Assembly: GCA_963971405.1 (NCBI GenBank)
Contig: OZ020490.1
Coordinates: 22,407,464 to 22,471,463 of the forward strand
Origin: Psococerastis gibbosa
Taxonomy: Eukaryota > Arthropoda > Insecta > Psocodea > Psocidae
Length of the DNA: 64,000 nucleotides
Direction of reading: 5' to 3'
Part shown: positions 11,240 through 22,219 of the stretch, piece after piece
Position numbering within the stretch: position 1 is the stretch's first letter
Layout of the letters: every line of letters begins with the position of its first letter
Translations under genes and position numbers: made by a program
The notes under the pieces: model-generated
Database searches by the model: none
The model's input: the letters and a program-made list of their open reading frames with translations, nothing else
What the model was told of the DNA's origin: nothing

Positions 11240-11992
11240 AACCCACTAGCACAGTTACACCTTATCTGCGATTTGAGACTTGCTCAACTCGAGGAGAAGA
11301 TGCAAATGTGACTAGGTTTTTTTTTTTTTTTTTCTTTAAATGGAGCCCCAACCTCGCTCCGGAAAAGGTGATGGCCGACCTGTCAGGTTTCGGGTACCGG
11401 TGCCATCTCCCGAAAAAATCAGAAGGGAAGGAGAGAGAGTCTGCCCGAAGGCATTAGATCCTTGTCTGGATAGGAGAGCTTAACTGTAGTGTGGCCAGAA
11501 TAGGGAGAAGGAAAAGGCCGCTTGGGCAAAATACCTCCTCAATGTCAGAATTGTGACTAGGGAGAGGAAACCTTGGTTTATATAGGACTTGGAGCGGGGG
11601 GAGGGGGTGGGAGGGGGCGTGGCTGGTTACCTATTCCTAACCTACTAGCTAGATCTATTAGAGGGGATGATTGTGTGAATGATATGTCGTTTGTTAATTT
11701 TTCCCTATTGTGTAAAGCTCTTTTGATTTCAACATTTTCAAAAAAAATTAAAGTGTAACTTTTCTTTATTTTGTGTAGGGCTGTTCAATTGTGAGGATCG
11801 AATCACAAAATTTTGACCATCCACAGAAATACAGCAAATAATGTTTAAGCTTAAAATACGGTACTGTACACAAAAACATATGTACATTGAAGACATATTA
11901 CACTATATATACACATACGTATACACTATTTAGACGTATCATAGACATTACCGTAGATCATAGATAATGCATTTATTTTCGTAAAACTGAGA
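11240..11992. other. Stretch without recognised gene
   Basis: It contains a T run at 11322, a GC-richer segment (11340-11550) with GGAGCCCCAACCTCGCTCCGG that does not recur in the window, and a G-rich patch near 11595. The GC-richer segment may be the body of the element carrying the hammerhead-like motif at 11205, but I see no reading frame. Confidence 0.35.
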
Positions 11993-12000
11993 TATCTACC

Positions 12001-12217
12001 CGTTGCCGAATTAATCCCTGTGGGGGTGGGGGCAAAATATATGCTGGGGCCGTGGGTGCAAACGTTTAATTTCCCGCCAATTCCAAAACTTTGTTTGGTA
12101 ATTGTTTTCAACTTTTAATTTATTTTTGTTTTTATTTAAAAAATAAAAAAAGTTTTAGGCATTTTTGTGGGGGCCGTGGGTGTGTGCCTCAAGTGCCCAT
12201 GGGTTAATCCGGCACTG
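12001..12217. mobile_element. Non-autonomous hAT MITE with CAGTGCCGGATTAA ends
   Basis: The right end, inverted, reads CAGTGCCGGATTAACCCATG. The left end is the decayed CGTTGCCGAATTAATCCC. TATCTACC (11993-12000) and TGTCTACC (12218-12225) form an 8-bp duplication with one mismatch. G-rich GTGGGGGCCGTGGG lies just inside each end. The TIR start CAGTGCCGG is shared with the autonomous element at 33900 and with the element at 63714. Confidence 0.8.
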
Positions 12218-12225
12218 TGTCTACC

Positions 12226-13251
12226 AAAGAGGTTGGAAAAGCTGCAAGTGCGGCTTATCCACGCTTTTCACAGAGCTCGGTTTGGAGGTTTTTGTTTCCG
12301 AGCCAAGCTTTAGGCCAGACCAAGCTTTTACTGGAGTTTCATTGAGTTCTTCAAACTCCTAAGAATTTGAAATTACACTCATCAGTCATCCCTCCAGAAA
12401 CTATAGGTACATACGATTTCGCTTGTCATAGTTACATACCATACTGTAGAACTGAAAACTCGATAAAAAAATTTAAGACTATATCAACATGTTTTTATAT
12501 ATTTGCAGCTGTCCTGCTGCAACTAAGAGAGTGACATGATATTTACATATTACAGAGGGAACTTCCATTGGAACGCCACTTTGCAAGGTTATTCTTGGGC
12601 TCTACTTTTTTTCTTAATTTTATTCATTGGTAAATCCTTCACTTTACAGCTATAAACCGTGCAATTATGTAGATATGTTGCTGTCGACATGAACTTGCAC
12701 ATTTTCATTAAATTATGTACCTACATCCTACATGTTCACAACAACAATAATGCACCCAGCGGATGCGATGCAACAAGTTTTCTGTCATATTAATAATAAT
12801 TAAGCCCGATTCATAAAAGAATTATCTTGCAGTCCTACGTACTGTATGTGTCTAGGCTACTGGTATTTTATTTATTTTACAATAACCTTGGCATTATTAC
12901 AATAATGCAATGTAAGCTGTCATGGTCTGCCTACGATGGGTACCAACCTGAACCTATTCTTGACACATTATTTAGCTTCTGTCTTAAAATTATAATTAGT
13001 CTTATCAATTATAAATTGTATAAAACGGGTTTTGTAAAAGTAATGATGGGATAAGTAGGATGTACATATTACATACCTAAGATAGGTGTTATGTATAGTA
13101 TTTGATTTTTTTTTAATTGGGGTACGTACGTAGCGTATAGTATGCACCGAAGCCTTATATTGGACACTATTTCTACTACAATTTATTTATTATTAATACT
13201 ATAACTCCTCAGAGGACTTTCTTAAAGAGATTTTTTGTTTGTTTGCACAAT
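12226..13251. other. Stretch without recognised gene
   Basis: No gene or bounded repeat recognised; AT-rich. Frames such as the one at 12827-13054 have no domain resemblance. Confidence 0.45.
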
Positions 13252-13425
13252 CGACTTCGATGGCCAGGTGGTAACGTGCTTGCACTTGTGCGAGTCGTTA
13301 CACGCCATGCGATCAGAGACATATCGTAACTCAACGCGGTACTAACCTACAGAGGCGACTGAAGAGGTCAATCGGATACATTCATTAAATTGTTTGTATG
13401 CGATTAATCTTTTTTAAAAAAAAAA
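13252..13425 (+). repeat. SINE-G, complete reference copy
   Basis: A dispersed short element starting CGACTTCGATGGCCAGGTGG. It continues GTAACGTGCTTGCACTTGTG, then GATCAGAGACATATCGTAAC, then the GACTGAAGAGGTCAATCGGA phrase and TTTGTATGCGATT. The 5' part (TGGC-x5-GGTAAC) resembles a Pol III A box, but no clean B box is visible, so tRNA derivation is only likely. Other copies: 9573, 41766, 50598/52283 (split), 53550, 54963, 55851. Confidence 0.65.
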
Positions 13426-13754
13426 AAATAAATAAATTCTTTGTTGAGGTATACTGAACTTAGTCCATATGCATTTGTTTACTTCGGTAAGGTTTGCGTA
13501 TTCCCAAAATAGCGGGGCAACTCAATACGCGAGTTTCCAATTTCTTTGGCGCGACTGCCAGGTATTTTGCTGACCATAAGATCCCAATTACAGCGGTGGC
13601 CAATATGGAGAATCCTTTGCCAGTCCTCAGGCTTAAAACGCTAATGGGATATCACGGCGTTTTTTTTAAAGTTTCAAACAAAAGTTGCTAACAATTTGAT
13701 ATTCCACGGAAACTGCACAGAAAATTTTATATATATTTTTTTTTGTGGGGTAAA
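13426..13754. other. Stretch without recognised gene
   Basis: Short spacer with A- and T-rich runs. An open frame at 13494-13691 has no recognisable domain. Confidence 0.4.
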
Positions 13755-14150
13755 TCTGTTCATGCCACTAAACAGATCACCAGATTTATCTCTGACTTGT
13801 TAAAATATTAATCAAATACCAACGCTTAAAAAATTAAATTTGAATCCTAAACTCAGTAGTTCACTCAGTAGCTTTAAGAAAATTATTAAACAATATATCT
13901 TAGATAACGCTTGAGACTCTCTCCGGTCTTATAATGGTGACGACAATGGATCCTGCCCCCCCCCCCCTTAACCTTCTCTCCCCCCCCCCCTTCTTCTCTT
14001 GTTTCTTCTCTATTTAATTTTAAGCATCTATATATTAATACAATATGTTTGTTTTTAAGGTTAGCATGAAAAGAAGACTTTATAGTCTTATTGTTCGCCT
14101 TTTGTTTTGTTTCTATTCAATAAAGTCGTTTTCAATTCAATTCAATTCAG
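13755..14150 (+). pseudogene. Non-LTR retrotransposon 3' end with AATTC tail
   Basis: The plus strand encodes a LINE ORF2 C-terminus (NPKLSSSLSSFKKIIKQYI...LDNA, then TGA near 13912). The 3' UTR holds two C runs, the phrase AGACTTTATAGTCTTATTGT, AATAAAGTCGTTTTCAATTC and an ATTCAATTC tandem tail. The same family is inverted at 2836-3190. It is 5' truncated. Confidence 0.75.
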
Positions 14151-14788
14151 CATACTCTGCTTACCAGCGTTTCCGAACCGATTCTACATAAGACAACTGT
14201 CCACCAATTCAATCGGAAATTCACACACGTATAGAATTTATGAAAACCGTAATCTTCGACAATTTTCAGGTTCACTGATTTGTTCATATCTTCCCTTACG
14301 AATTCCTTTTGGGTTATCACTGCCATGGTACTTAATGTATGTCTTTCACAGGGGAATAACTACTTTGAGAAATAAAATATGATGCATGGTATTACTGTTA
14401 AATATCCTCAGACAAGACCTTCAAGACTAACATCCAGCAGTTAACCTACGAACTATAATATGACAAATTACGTTCTACGACGAACTTGACCAAAATTTGA
14501 GGTCACTCGACCTGGTGGCTGGTGGACGGCTGAAAATTCAGGTTTTGAGAGAGTGGTTTGGTGGCTTAGGGCTGTGATAATAATGCGATGTAGGTGTGTA
14601 CATAATGCCATGAATTGAAAGCCTGCAGCTTCTGTAGTTTTTGGTTGTATAGAAGAGTTCATGCCTGAGGACTGGCTGAGTATCCTCTTTCTAGACCACT
14701 GTGTGGTGTTTTATGGGCAACATATCCGGCAGCGCAGCGTTTTCTCCCGGCCGATGATAGTAAAGTACCTAGCAGGGTTAAGAGGAAG
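14151..14788. other. Stretch without recognised gene
   Basis: No gene or bounded repeat recognised. Confidence 0.4.
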
Positions 14789-15153
14789 CTGGCCATACAC
14801 CCCTGGATCACAACAAAATAGGTTGGTTTTTATTTTTTATTTATCTTTTTTATTTATTTTATACAGATTTGGTATATTCAATTTGTAGAGGACTATTTCA
14901 TGCGTAACACTGCGAAGGACTTTTTTGTATTGGTGCAGGAGTTTTTTCGTGAAAGTGATAATAGACAGAATTTTACCGAATTAGTCAATTCATAGACAAT
15001 TTATAACATTAAAAATTAAAAAAACACCTTATAATAGGGTGTATGAAATAGTCCTCTACCAATTTAATAAACCAAATCTCTATAAAATAAATAAAAAATA
15101 AAAACCTACCTATTTTGTTGTGATCCAGGGGTGGCCAATGTGTATACGGCCAG
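14789..15153. mobile_element. Palindromic (foldback) element, variant of family B
   Basis: Long inverted arms start CTGGCCATACACCCCTGGAT on the left and, in complement, CTGGCCGTATACACATTGGC (then CACCCCTGGATCACAAC) on the right. They continue through CACAACAAAATAGG into GAGGACTATTTCATGC near the centre. The inner text (AGACTATTTCATGC, ACCAAATCT) matches family B, but the outer ends are different. Target duplication not found. Confidence 0.72.
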
Positions 15154-15157
15154 TTTC

Positions 15158-15555
15158 GTCTTAAGTGGAATGTACTTTCTCATAACTTCAAAGCCAAATT
15201 TTCAGGTTCATAACCTAGCCCCTTCTCCACCTTCAAGTATTTTATCTGTATCTGTTTAATTTGATGATACCCAGAATCATGTAATTTCCCACCAAAAGTA
15301 GGTACTGTATATGTGGCTAAATAAAAAGGATAACATAAAAATATATGGAATGTTCTCAATGCCGCAATGATACGCAGGCAGGTACTCCATTCATAGAGTA
15401 AGATTATGACTTCATAGAGCATTTGTAATATTTAATACTAACTGTTGAAAAAAAAGACGGGAAGACCACCATTCGGAGAATGGTTAGCAGCAACGATTTC
15501 GAATAAGCATATCTTCAAATCGGCTTTGCATACTAAGTAGGTATAGAAGAACAGT
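15158..15555. other. Stretch without recognised gene
   Basis: No feature recognised. Confidence 0.4.
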
Positions 15556-15767
15556 CAAGACATGCAGATTAGTGGTACAGACTCTGACTTTCACCCGAAA
15601 TGTTGTTAGTTCGAGTCCCACATTACCTACATTTTCTGGCCATGCTTCGGAGGGCATGTAAAGCAGGCGGTCCCGGGCCTTCCTAGTTGAGTGTAAGAGA
15701 GAGTATAGTCCCAACTCCGCTAAGTTGGCTTAGTAATAGAACAATAAAAGTCCTTATTTATTTATAA
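15556..15767 (+). repeat. tRNA-derived SINE-D, full-length copy
   Basis: The head carries an A-box-like TTAGTGGTACAGACTC and a B-box-like TAGTTCGAGTCCCACA, about 40 bp apart as in Pol III promoters. The tRNA-unrelated body includes GGCCATGCTTCGGAGGGCAT and AGCAGGCGGTCCCGGGCC. The end is AACTCCGCTAAGTTGGCTTA followed by an A/T-rich tail. Further copies are at 16847, 17357, 24403, 41395 and 58337. Confidence 0.85.
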
Positions 15768-15786
15768 CAGTAATCACGATATATAT

Positions 15787-16089
15787 CAGAGTTTCCTAAA
15801 CTTTTTTGTCCGTGAACCACTAGATTATTTTATGATTTTCCGTGGACCACCATGGCTATGAGAGGAAAATCATTAAATTCTAGGACCAAGATCAAGTAGC
15901 TTGTGCCTACAATTTACGTGACAATATTTTATTAAATGTTTAGAACTGGTATCGGGCCAAGACTTACTGTATTTTATTTCAAATTTCCAATTCTGTTTTA
16001 TTTTCTTATCTCTTACTTTGGCCCGTGGACCACCTGCTATGTGTCTGTGGACCACCGGTGGTCCATGGACCACAGGTTGGCAACCCCTG
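15787..16089. mobile_element. hAT MITE with CAGGGGTT-type ends (old copy)
   Basis: The left end CAGAGTTTCCTAAAC and the inverted right end CAGGGGTTGCCAACC match the 60171-60488 element, including internal GTGGACCACC and TAGGACCAAGATCAAGTAG. ATATATAT and CTATATAG flank it (6 of 8 match). This copy is more decayed than the other. Confidence 0.8.
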
Positions 16090-16846
16090 CTATATAGCAC
16101 ATCCTTTCAATGGCAAATAATCGTACCAATCCATTACAGCCGTCTTTTCCAATATTTTGATATAAACAAACTATAGATTTTGTCGTAAAATAAAAGTAAA
16201 ATAAAAAAGTGAGTAATTTTTTAACAACACTGTAATTCATAAAATTAAAATAAATCATGAAGATTTTCATTTTCACCAAAATCTTAACAGAAAATTTACG
16301 ATCAATACCACATTATCTCAAAAACTGGACGCCTCAAAAGTAAATTTCAAAAATTGAATGTATACTTACATGTTACCCTTTCAGAGCAAGGTAAAAAAGA
16401 CAAATTTCAACTTACCAGTTCCCCGGTAAATAATCCATGGCAAATAATTAAAAACAAAAAAAATCACGGAAAATTCCTCACGAAATAATGATGATCACAA
16501 CACTGCTCTACTACTAAAACTAAAATAAATAATAAAATTAACTTATGTTAAGGGTAAGACTTGTATGTAAGTTGGTAAGGCGCGATATACTATTGAAGCT
16601 GCATGGTGATAATACAGCACAAACGAAAGGAAAATCCAGCGTGCTACAACGGACTAAGTGCATAATGGTTATGTCACACGGTTAATTGCCTGTATATGTG
16701 AGTTCTATACTCGGGTTTATTTGTTTTAGGACAAGTAAGTAGGTTAGGTTCTCCCAAAATCTGTGTCGAATGGCGGGCAATAGATTTTTGCTCAATAAAA
16801 GGGCTACTAAAAAAATTTGTTAACTATAAATAATTAGGAACATTTC
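16090..16846. other. Stretch without recognised gene
   Basis: No gene or repeat recognised; AT-rich. Confidence 0.4.
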
Positions 16847-17003
16847 GTTCTATTACTAAGCCAACTGAACGGAGTTACAGCTATAAAGCTCACACTTACA
16901 CTCAATTCAACCCCCTGCTTTACATGTTCCTCAAAGCATGGCAAAAAAAAATGTAGCAAGTGTGGGACTTGAACCCACGTGATTTATAGGTATGGAAAAT
17001 ATT
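16847..17003 (-). repeat. tRNA-derived SINE-D, diverged copy
   Basis: Reverse orientation: TTACTAAGCCAACTGAACGG, ...CTTTACATG..., then GTGTGGGACTTGAACCCACG (an inverted B box). The A-box part is degraded. Confidence 0.7.
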
Positions 17004-17124
17004 CAAATTAAGTGTGATTTAAGAGGAAACCCAAATTTCACTGCATAGCACCGTGATAAGAAATGGAATTATGTACTGTACATTGTTTAGACATGTTTTA
17101 TTTTTTTATTTTTCGGGAACAATC

Positions 17125-17356
17125 CAGTGGCGGCGCTACGGGGGTGCCTGAGGGGCCCCCCCCAACAGTTTCTCCGGCCCCTCCGGGCCCCCCCCCCCCT
17201 TTTGAGATATTTTACATGTTGTTAAATTGCAGAATTAGTGAACGGTATACCTACTCCCAATGAAAAATGTTTTGTTTTTTCATTGGCCCCCCCAGATAGA
17301 AGTCATGCCCCTCCATGCCCCCCCCCCCCGCCTTAAAATTTCTAGCGCCGCCACTG
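17125..17356. mobile_element. hAT MITE with CAGTGGCGGCGCTA ends
   Basis: Perfect terminal inverted repeats CAGTGGCGGCGCTA / TAGCGCCGCCACTG, with C runs inside both ends. The flanks share GAACAA (offset by two bases), a decayed 8-bp duplication. A SINE-D copy continues directly on its right side. No transposase sequence. Confidence 0.83.
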
Positions 17357-17462
17357 CCGAACAAAGCCTCACATGCCCTCCGAAGTATGGCCAGATGCAG
17401 CAAGCATGAGACTCGAACCAACAACCTTTCGGGTGAAAGTCAGGGTCCGACCTGATGATGAC
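17357..17462 (-). repeat. SINE-D fragment
   Basis: Reverse orientation head and body: ACATGCCCTCCGAAGTATGG, then GAGACTCGAACCAACAACCT (B box), then GTGAAAGTCAGGGTCCG. The left side is cut by the MITE at 17125-17356. Confidence 0.75.
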
Positions 17463-18187
17463 CTTAGACCTTGAATAATTAAAGACGCTCCTGTCCAATT
17501 TTCTTGCACCAGAGGGCCGTTTAATATTAACATAACCGGGGGGATTAAAAATGTAACCAAACCAATTTGAATAGAACTTTCCATTTAAAAATTATCTTGT
17601 TTAAATTTTTTTAAAGCACAGGTTAAGATTAATACTAAATACGCCATCCAATTAGATTATTAGTAGTTAGATCATTTCATGGTGAGGATTTCTGGGAAAA
17701 ATACAATACAATATATATTTCCTTTAAATTATACAATACATGTAAAGTATAAGATAAAATCGTCAAAAAATATCTGTAAAGTTAACATCAATTCCGAGGC
17801 TGACCATTTTTTACTGAACTGCCGAGCGTTTAGGTGAGTTGGTGCTATATAGGGCTGTCAAAACAGTTTGCCTTTAACAAAGTTTAGAAGAACGTATTGC
17901 TGCGTAGCAAACAGGGCGGAACTATGACCCTTTAAATGAACATAAATTGATAGTTTCGCCCTATGTACACATATACAGGTAGGTGCTTTCTTATTTTGGA
18001 AAACCAAAATAACAAAAAATGGTGGAATTTACTCGAAATGATCATTGTGCACCATAGTCCTAAAATCTATCTATAGAATAGTAATAGGGCATAAATAAGG
18101 GCATAATAAGGGACATAAATAGGACGCTAACGGCTTACAGGTAAGTGCAAACGTTACGCAATGTACTCGAACGTACCCCAAATAGTA
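17463..18187. other. Stretch without recognised gene
   Basis: No gene or bounded repeat recognised. Confidence 0.4.
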
Positions 18188-18308
18188 AGAACCGGTCCGA
18201 GTTTACTCGGACATGCTTTCCTATTGATTAATTATTAGATAGATAATAAGAGCAATTTAATAGTAAATAATTTTCCTATGGTTAAGTTTCGGATCCCTCA
18301 ATATCTCC

Positions 18309-18480
18309 AGCATGGCCGTAGCCAGATTTTTTTTTTTGGGGGGGGGGTCCATCTGACAGCACAGGAGGTGAGATAACCTCAATATTTAAAAATCCTTAAA
18401 ACTCCACTCTATCTAGTGTACGCTGCAAACATTTCGGGGGGGGGGGGGACACCTGGACCCTCTTATGGCTACGGTCTCGG
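18309..18480. mobile_element. hAT MITE with GGCCGTAGCCA ends, inside family A
   Basis: The left end CATGGCCGTAGCCAGA is matched by inverted CGAGACCGTAGCCATA on the right, with G runs inside both ends. ATATCTCC (18301-18308) and ATATCCCC (18481-18488) form an 8-bp duplication with one mismatch. It interrupts family A copy A4. Confidence 0.75.
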
Positions 18481-18635
18481 ATATCCCCTATCCCAAAGCA
18501 CTGACTTGATAGATGGGATTGCATATTCTAGAACGGGCAGGCCAATACATTATAACATAGGAATAATGGCAGGGTACGCAATGTATTGCAGCATGAATTT
18601 TCCATAATTTATTAAAAAAATAATTTTTTGCACAA

Positions 18636-18851
18636 ATGAAGAACCAGTAGAATGCGTGCTTATGGGCCGTGGTCGAAGCTGCTGAGCCTCCAATATACAA
18701 TCGTAGAAGTCTACCCAGTTCCACTGAAGATGTCGACCGCATATGTTGACGAAACGTTTAGAAGTTCGCTTTCCATTTCGACCACGGCCCATCAGCCCGG
18801 ATTCTACTAGTTCTTCATTCGACACCTGCCGTGAAAGCCTTTGCTGTTACA
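18636..18851 (+). mobile_element. Family E element (Penelope-like remnant) inside family A
   Basis: Starts ATGAAGAACCAGTAG. Inverted matches near its other end (CTACTAGTTCTTCATT) are followed by GTGAAAGCCTTTGCTGTT. TTTTTGCACAA flanks both sides (18625-18635, 18852-18862), an 11-bp duplication typical of target-primed insertion rather than of hAT elements. A hammerhead-like motif lies at 18724-18757. Related to 47229-47585 and 50392-50580. Confidence 0.72.
18724..18757 (+). ncRNA. Hammerhead-ribozyme-like motif
   Basis: The order is CTGAAGA, one extra T, GTCGAC, a loop, GTTGAC, then GAAACG. GTCGAC and GTTGAC can pair as a 6-bp helix II (one G-U). The core letters CUGANGA and GAAAC fit the hammerhead consensus. 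The extra base before helix II is shared by the copies at 46487 and 47493. Self-cleavage is untested. Confidence 0.5.
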
Positions 18852-19342
18852 TTTTTGCACAAAACCAACTATTTTTGGGGAATACAACCTGTTAGGTATT
18901 TAACACCTAAAACATACCTGAAGGTAGAAATCACCGATAGAAAGGTTCCACTGAAGAATTATTTTTTAGTCATTTTCCATGAAAAATGAGTAATTTTAAT
19001 TTTTTTACACCCAGAAGTAAACTACTCGTATCAAGGGGTAAACGACCTACCGCGTTTTGTTAACATTAATAAAGGCTACAGTATAATATGAATTTAAAGA
19101 AAATCGTTGGAGCCATTTTAGAGGAATAATTTGTTTAGCCGTTTTTTTGGACTTTTTGAGAATGAAACCCCCCAAAATTGAGTTATAAATATAATAATAA
19201 TAAAAAATAACGTTAAAATTTAATAATAATACAAAATGGTCCCAGGGACCTCTAAACGTGTAAACCCGTTGAAATCCCAGAATTGAAAATTTCGATCATC
19301 ACAAAACATTTCTTACCTACTACGTATAAAATATATGAAAGC

Positions 19343-20520
19343 AAAAAATGGAATCACATAGGCCTAACTGTACAAATCTATGAAGCTCCTAGTTTCTCAT
19401 GAATCCCACCCATCGACGCATCATAAGAAAAATAATTCTTAATAGTATTATTGCGGAGACTGATGGCCATTTAAACCGGTCCAAAATTGACCACTTACAC
19501 GAAGTTAGCCGCAATTCTCCTAAATATACAGCACATACGATACAATACGGTAGATATTATAGCAGACGTCTACTTTTAGTCTCAAATATCATATTTGAGC
19601 TTTGAAGCTTGTAGTTATCTCTCTAATTATAAGCCTCCCAACAGTTTAACTATCAGCTGGAAAAAAAATACTTAGCCATTAGTGAGTGTATCATAAGGTA
19701 ACCCAGTAAGTAGTGAACCTTGCGCATATTTTCAGTTCAGCCCCAGATGTTAAGAAAACTTGTATATTGGTGTAAATACATGGGAAATAAAGTCTTCTTC
19801 TTTCGAAACGTTAGAATGTCTACTACTAATCGCAAAAAAACATTTTATGCTACTCCATATAAAACGTGTTATTAACTATATTAATTATAATACCATATAT
19901 AAAAATTATAGCATCGTCAAATAAAAATAAAGTAAAAATACAAATGCTATTTTAAATTATAATTCATGTGTTAGTTTTTATTTTTACGAAAATATAATAA
20001 TAATTGAAATTCATTGGGCGTTCTCAATATGATATGGACCAGCGCTGGTCATACTGCGTGCAGAAATGAACTATCTGAGATTACTTCTCTTTGATTTAAC
20101 GTCTTGATGGACATAGGTATTACCGGCTACTCTTTGGAATTAGGTTACTAAATCACACGTATTCCATTATTGAAAATTGTACCTTGGTTTCAGTCAATGG
20201 ACAGCTAATGTTTTTACTTTAGAACAGTGTTTTCCACCATGAATTTTCCGCGCGGGATCGTTATATAAGCACGACCGGACCCCCATGCTCTGCAAAAAAA
20301 AAAAAATGTTGTGGCGAGGCAACCCATTGGGGTCTAGGCCTGAGAAATGGCAGAGGACTTAGTTTCTTAACCACAGCTCTGCTTGGGATGTTGTTTACAT
20401 TTAAATGCCTGACGGCCTCGTTTTTTCCCCTTACTATATATATATAGGACCGGGGATCAACTATAAAAAAGTAGAATAGATCACGCCTAACCATAAGCTC
20501 AGTATAGCCGGTAGCGAATA
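19343..20520. other. Stretch without recognised gene
   Basis: No gene recognised over 1.2 kb. AT-rich, with a short A run at 20288 and a TATATATA patch near 20440. Confidence 0.4.
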
Positions 20521-20705
20521 AACCATTAACAGATACGCGGGGGGGGGGGGGGGGGGGTAGGTGCCTCAAAAATTTAAAATTTAGTAAATTAAGTAAATTA
20601 GTGAATTTAGTAAATCTGTTGTAAGTTAATTTATATCATCGATATTGTTCTATTTGGACACACAAGAACCCCCTCCCCCCGATGGGCTGGATCCGTCCCC
20701 AGGGG
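20521..20705. mobile_element. Possible hAT-type MITE with G/C runs, ends unclear
   Basis: A G run of about 18 (20540-20558) is followed after ~110 bp by CCCCCTCCCCCCGATGGGCT and GGATCCGTCCCCAGG. The right side resembles hAT MITE ends such as the one at 39752-39913. A matching left terminal repeat could not be found, so this is tentative. Confidence 0.3.
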
Positions 20706-21069
20706 TCCTCATGATTTTAAACAAAAATAGACCTCTTTCGGCGGCGTTATTATCTATTTAAAAAATTCAATCTACTTAAGGGCTTTTAAGGGCTTTTCCA
20801 CATTTCTTTCTCTTTCCAGCCATGTATTATTTAAGTGAATTAGTTAATTAAATTCAAGTTAATTTGGGCGTTATCACGTTAAACTATCGTCCGTAAACCG
20901 ACTTTACAATCGACTTACAGACAACCAATTTTTTTATCAATACTTCTTTGTTACCACGGTGATCACGCAAAAAGTGTAATTTCAGTGTCATAATTTACAA
21001 ACAAAAGCAACGCCTATAAAAAGTTACAAGGTAAAAAGTTACATGGTAGATACATTATATGTATTTTTG
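20706..21069. other. Stretch without recognised gene
   Basis: No feature recognised. Confidence 0.4.
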
Positions 21070-21353
21070 TAGCCGTTTTTTTGGAGTTTTCGTAGGGTGA
21101 AACCTTCAAAAATTGAGTTAACCTAAAATAAAATCATCCCAAGGTATGATTTTTGTGTACATGCAAAATTTCACCAAAATGTACCGAGTAGTTTGTCCAC
21201 AAATCGACGAACAGACAGACAGGCATTTCGTAAAAACCACTTTTTTGGTTCCTGGGACCTCAAAACGTTAAAATCCACAGAAATCTCCAAATAAAACCAA
21301 TAGACCATCACAAATGACAAAGCTTTCCCTATACTTCGTATAAATAGGAAAGC
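21070..21353 (-). repeat. Family A repeat, partial copy A5
   Basis: Only the hairpin half of the element: AGCCGTTTTTTTGGAGTTTT, the AGACAGACAGGCATT microsatellite, GGTTCCTGGGACCTCAAAACG, and the end ACTTCGTATAAATAGGAAAGC. Confidence 0.82.
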
Positions 21354-22019
21354 AGTAACAGCCAACGAGGGGTGATACAATAAAAGACGATGCATCGCGA
21401 TGGGCCAATAGCTTCGGATAATACAAAATAAGTTAGGTACACTAAATCCGTATTTAGTTCTAGGCTAAATTAACAGTTCAAACTTCAAACCATATAATTA
21501 ATGTAACCGCGTTAATGAAGGTATTAAAAGGAGCAAAAAGGATGTTTAATGTATAAGAAGAAAACCTGATATTTAGGTGTTTTTTCAACTCTGATCCAGT
21601 ATGTAAATTCACCAAGACACGCTATTGCAAATATTAGAAAAATTTCCACACCCTAGGCACAGTACGAATGCATTTAGTTAATAATAAGGGAAAATAAGAC
21701 AGTATGGGGCATCATTACTGATGATAGATATTAAATGCATGTGAGATTTATTTTCTTGACACTTTCCTGAAATTCCTCTGCTAAATAGTGGCTTCATGAT
21801 CAATTGGCCCACTACCGTACTTTGATAGTTCATTTTGGTAATGGTGGCCAATTACTTGGAACTGGTTTATTTGGTGACAGCATTGGTTCCTTCACTGACA
21901 GCGTGTTTCGCCAGCTCTCCGGGCAACAGAAGACGAACAGCAGTCTTGAATCTTGGTCTCCCTACTCGTAATAGTGGACCGCTTGTTATAGTGGGCCGGA
22001 TTGAGATGAATACGGTACT
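21354..22019. other. Stretch without recognised gene
   Basis: No gene or bounded repeat recognised. The frame at 21835-22095 runs into the neighbouring MITE and has no domain. Confidence 0.4.
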
Positions 22020-22027
22020 ACACACAT

Positions 22028-22201
22028 CAAGGCCGTGCCAGGTTTTGATTTCGGGGGGGGGGGAGGGGTCAAAATTTTTTTACATAGTTTATTAATGAAT
22101 TAATGGATAAATTCTTCAAACCATACAGGTTTTTACATACATTTATTTATTGGGGGGGGGGGGGTACGGACCCCATGGACCACCCCCTGGGCACAGCCTC
22201 G
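22028..22201. mobile_element. hAT MITE (CAAGGCCGTGCCAGG ends)
   Basis: The left end CAAGGCCGTGCCAGG is matched by inverted CGAGGCTGTGCCCAGG on the right, with G runs inside both. ACACACAT (22020-22027) and AGACACAT (22202-22209) give a 7-of-8 target duplication. A shorter sister of 8762-9017, sharing internal AATTCTTC(A/G)AAC(C/A)ATACAGG text. Confidence 0.83.
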
Positions 22202-22219
22202 AGACACATGATTGATATA

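Larger units (their letters stand above)
18188..19342 (-). repeat. Family A repeat, copy A4, carrying two nested insertions
   Basis: Begins AGAACCGGTCCGAGTTTACT and ends ...TACTACGTATAA...GAAAGC, so it is a full-span reverse copy. It is interrupted by a hAT MITE (18309-18480) and by a 216-bp element with an 11-bp target duplication (18636-18851). The microsatellite region has been lost. The nesting makes this one of the older family A copies. Confidence 0.82.
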
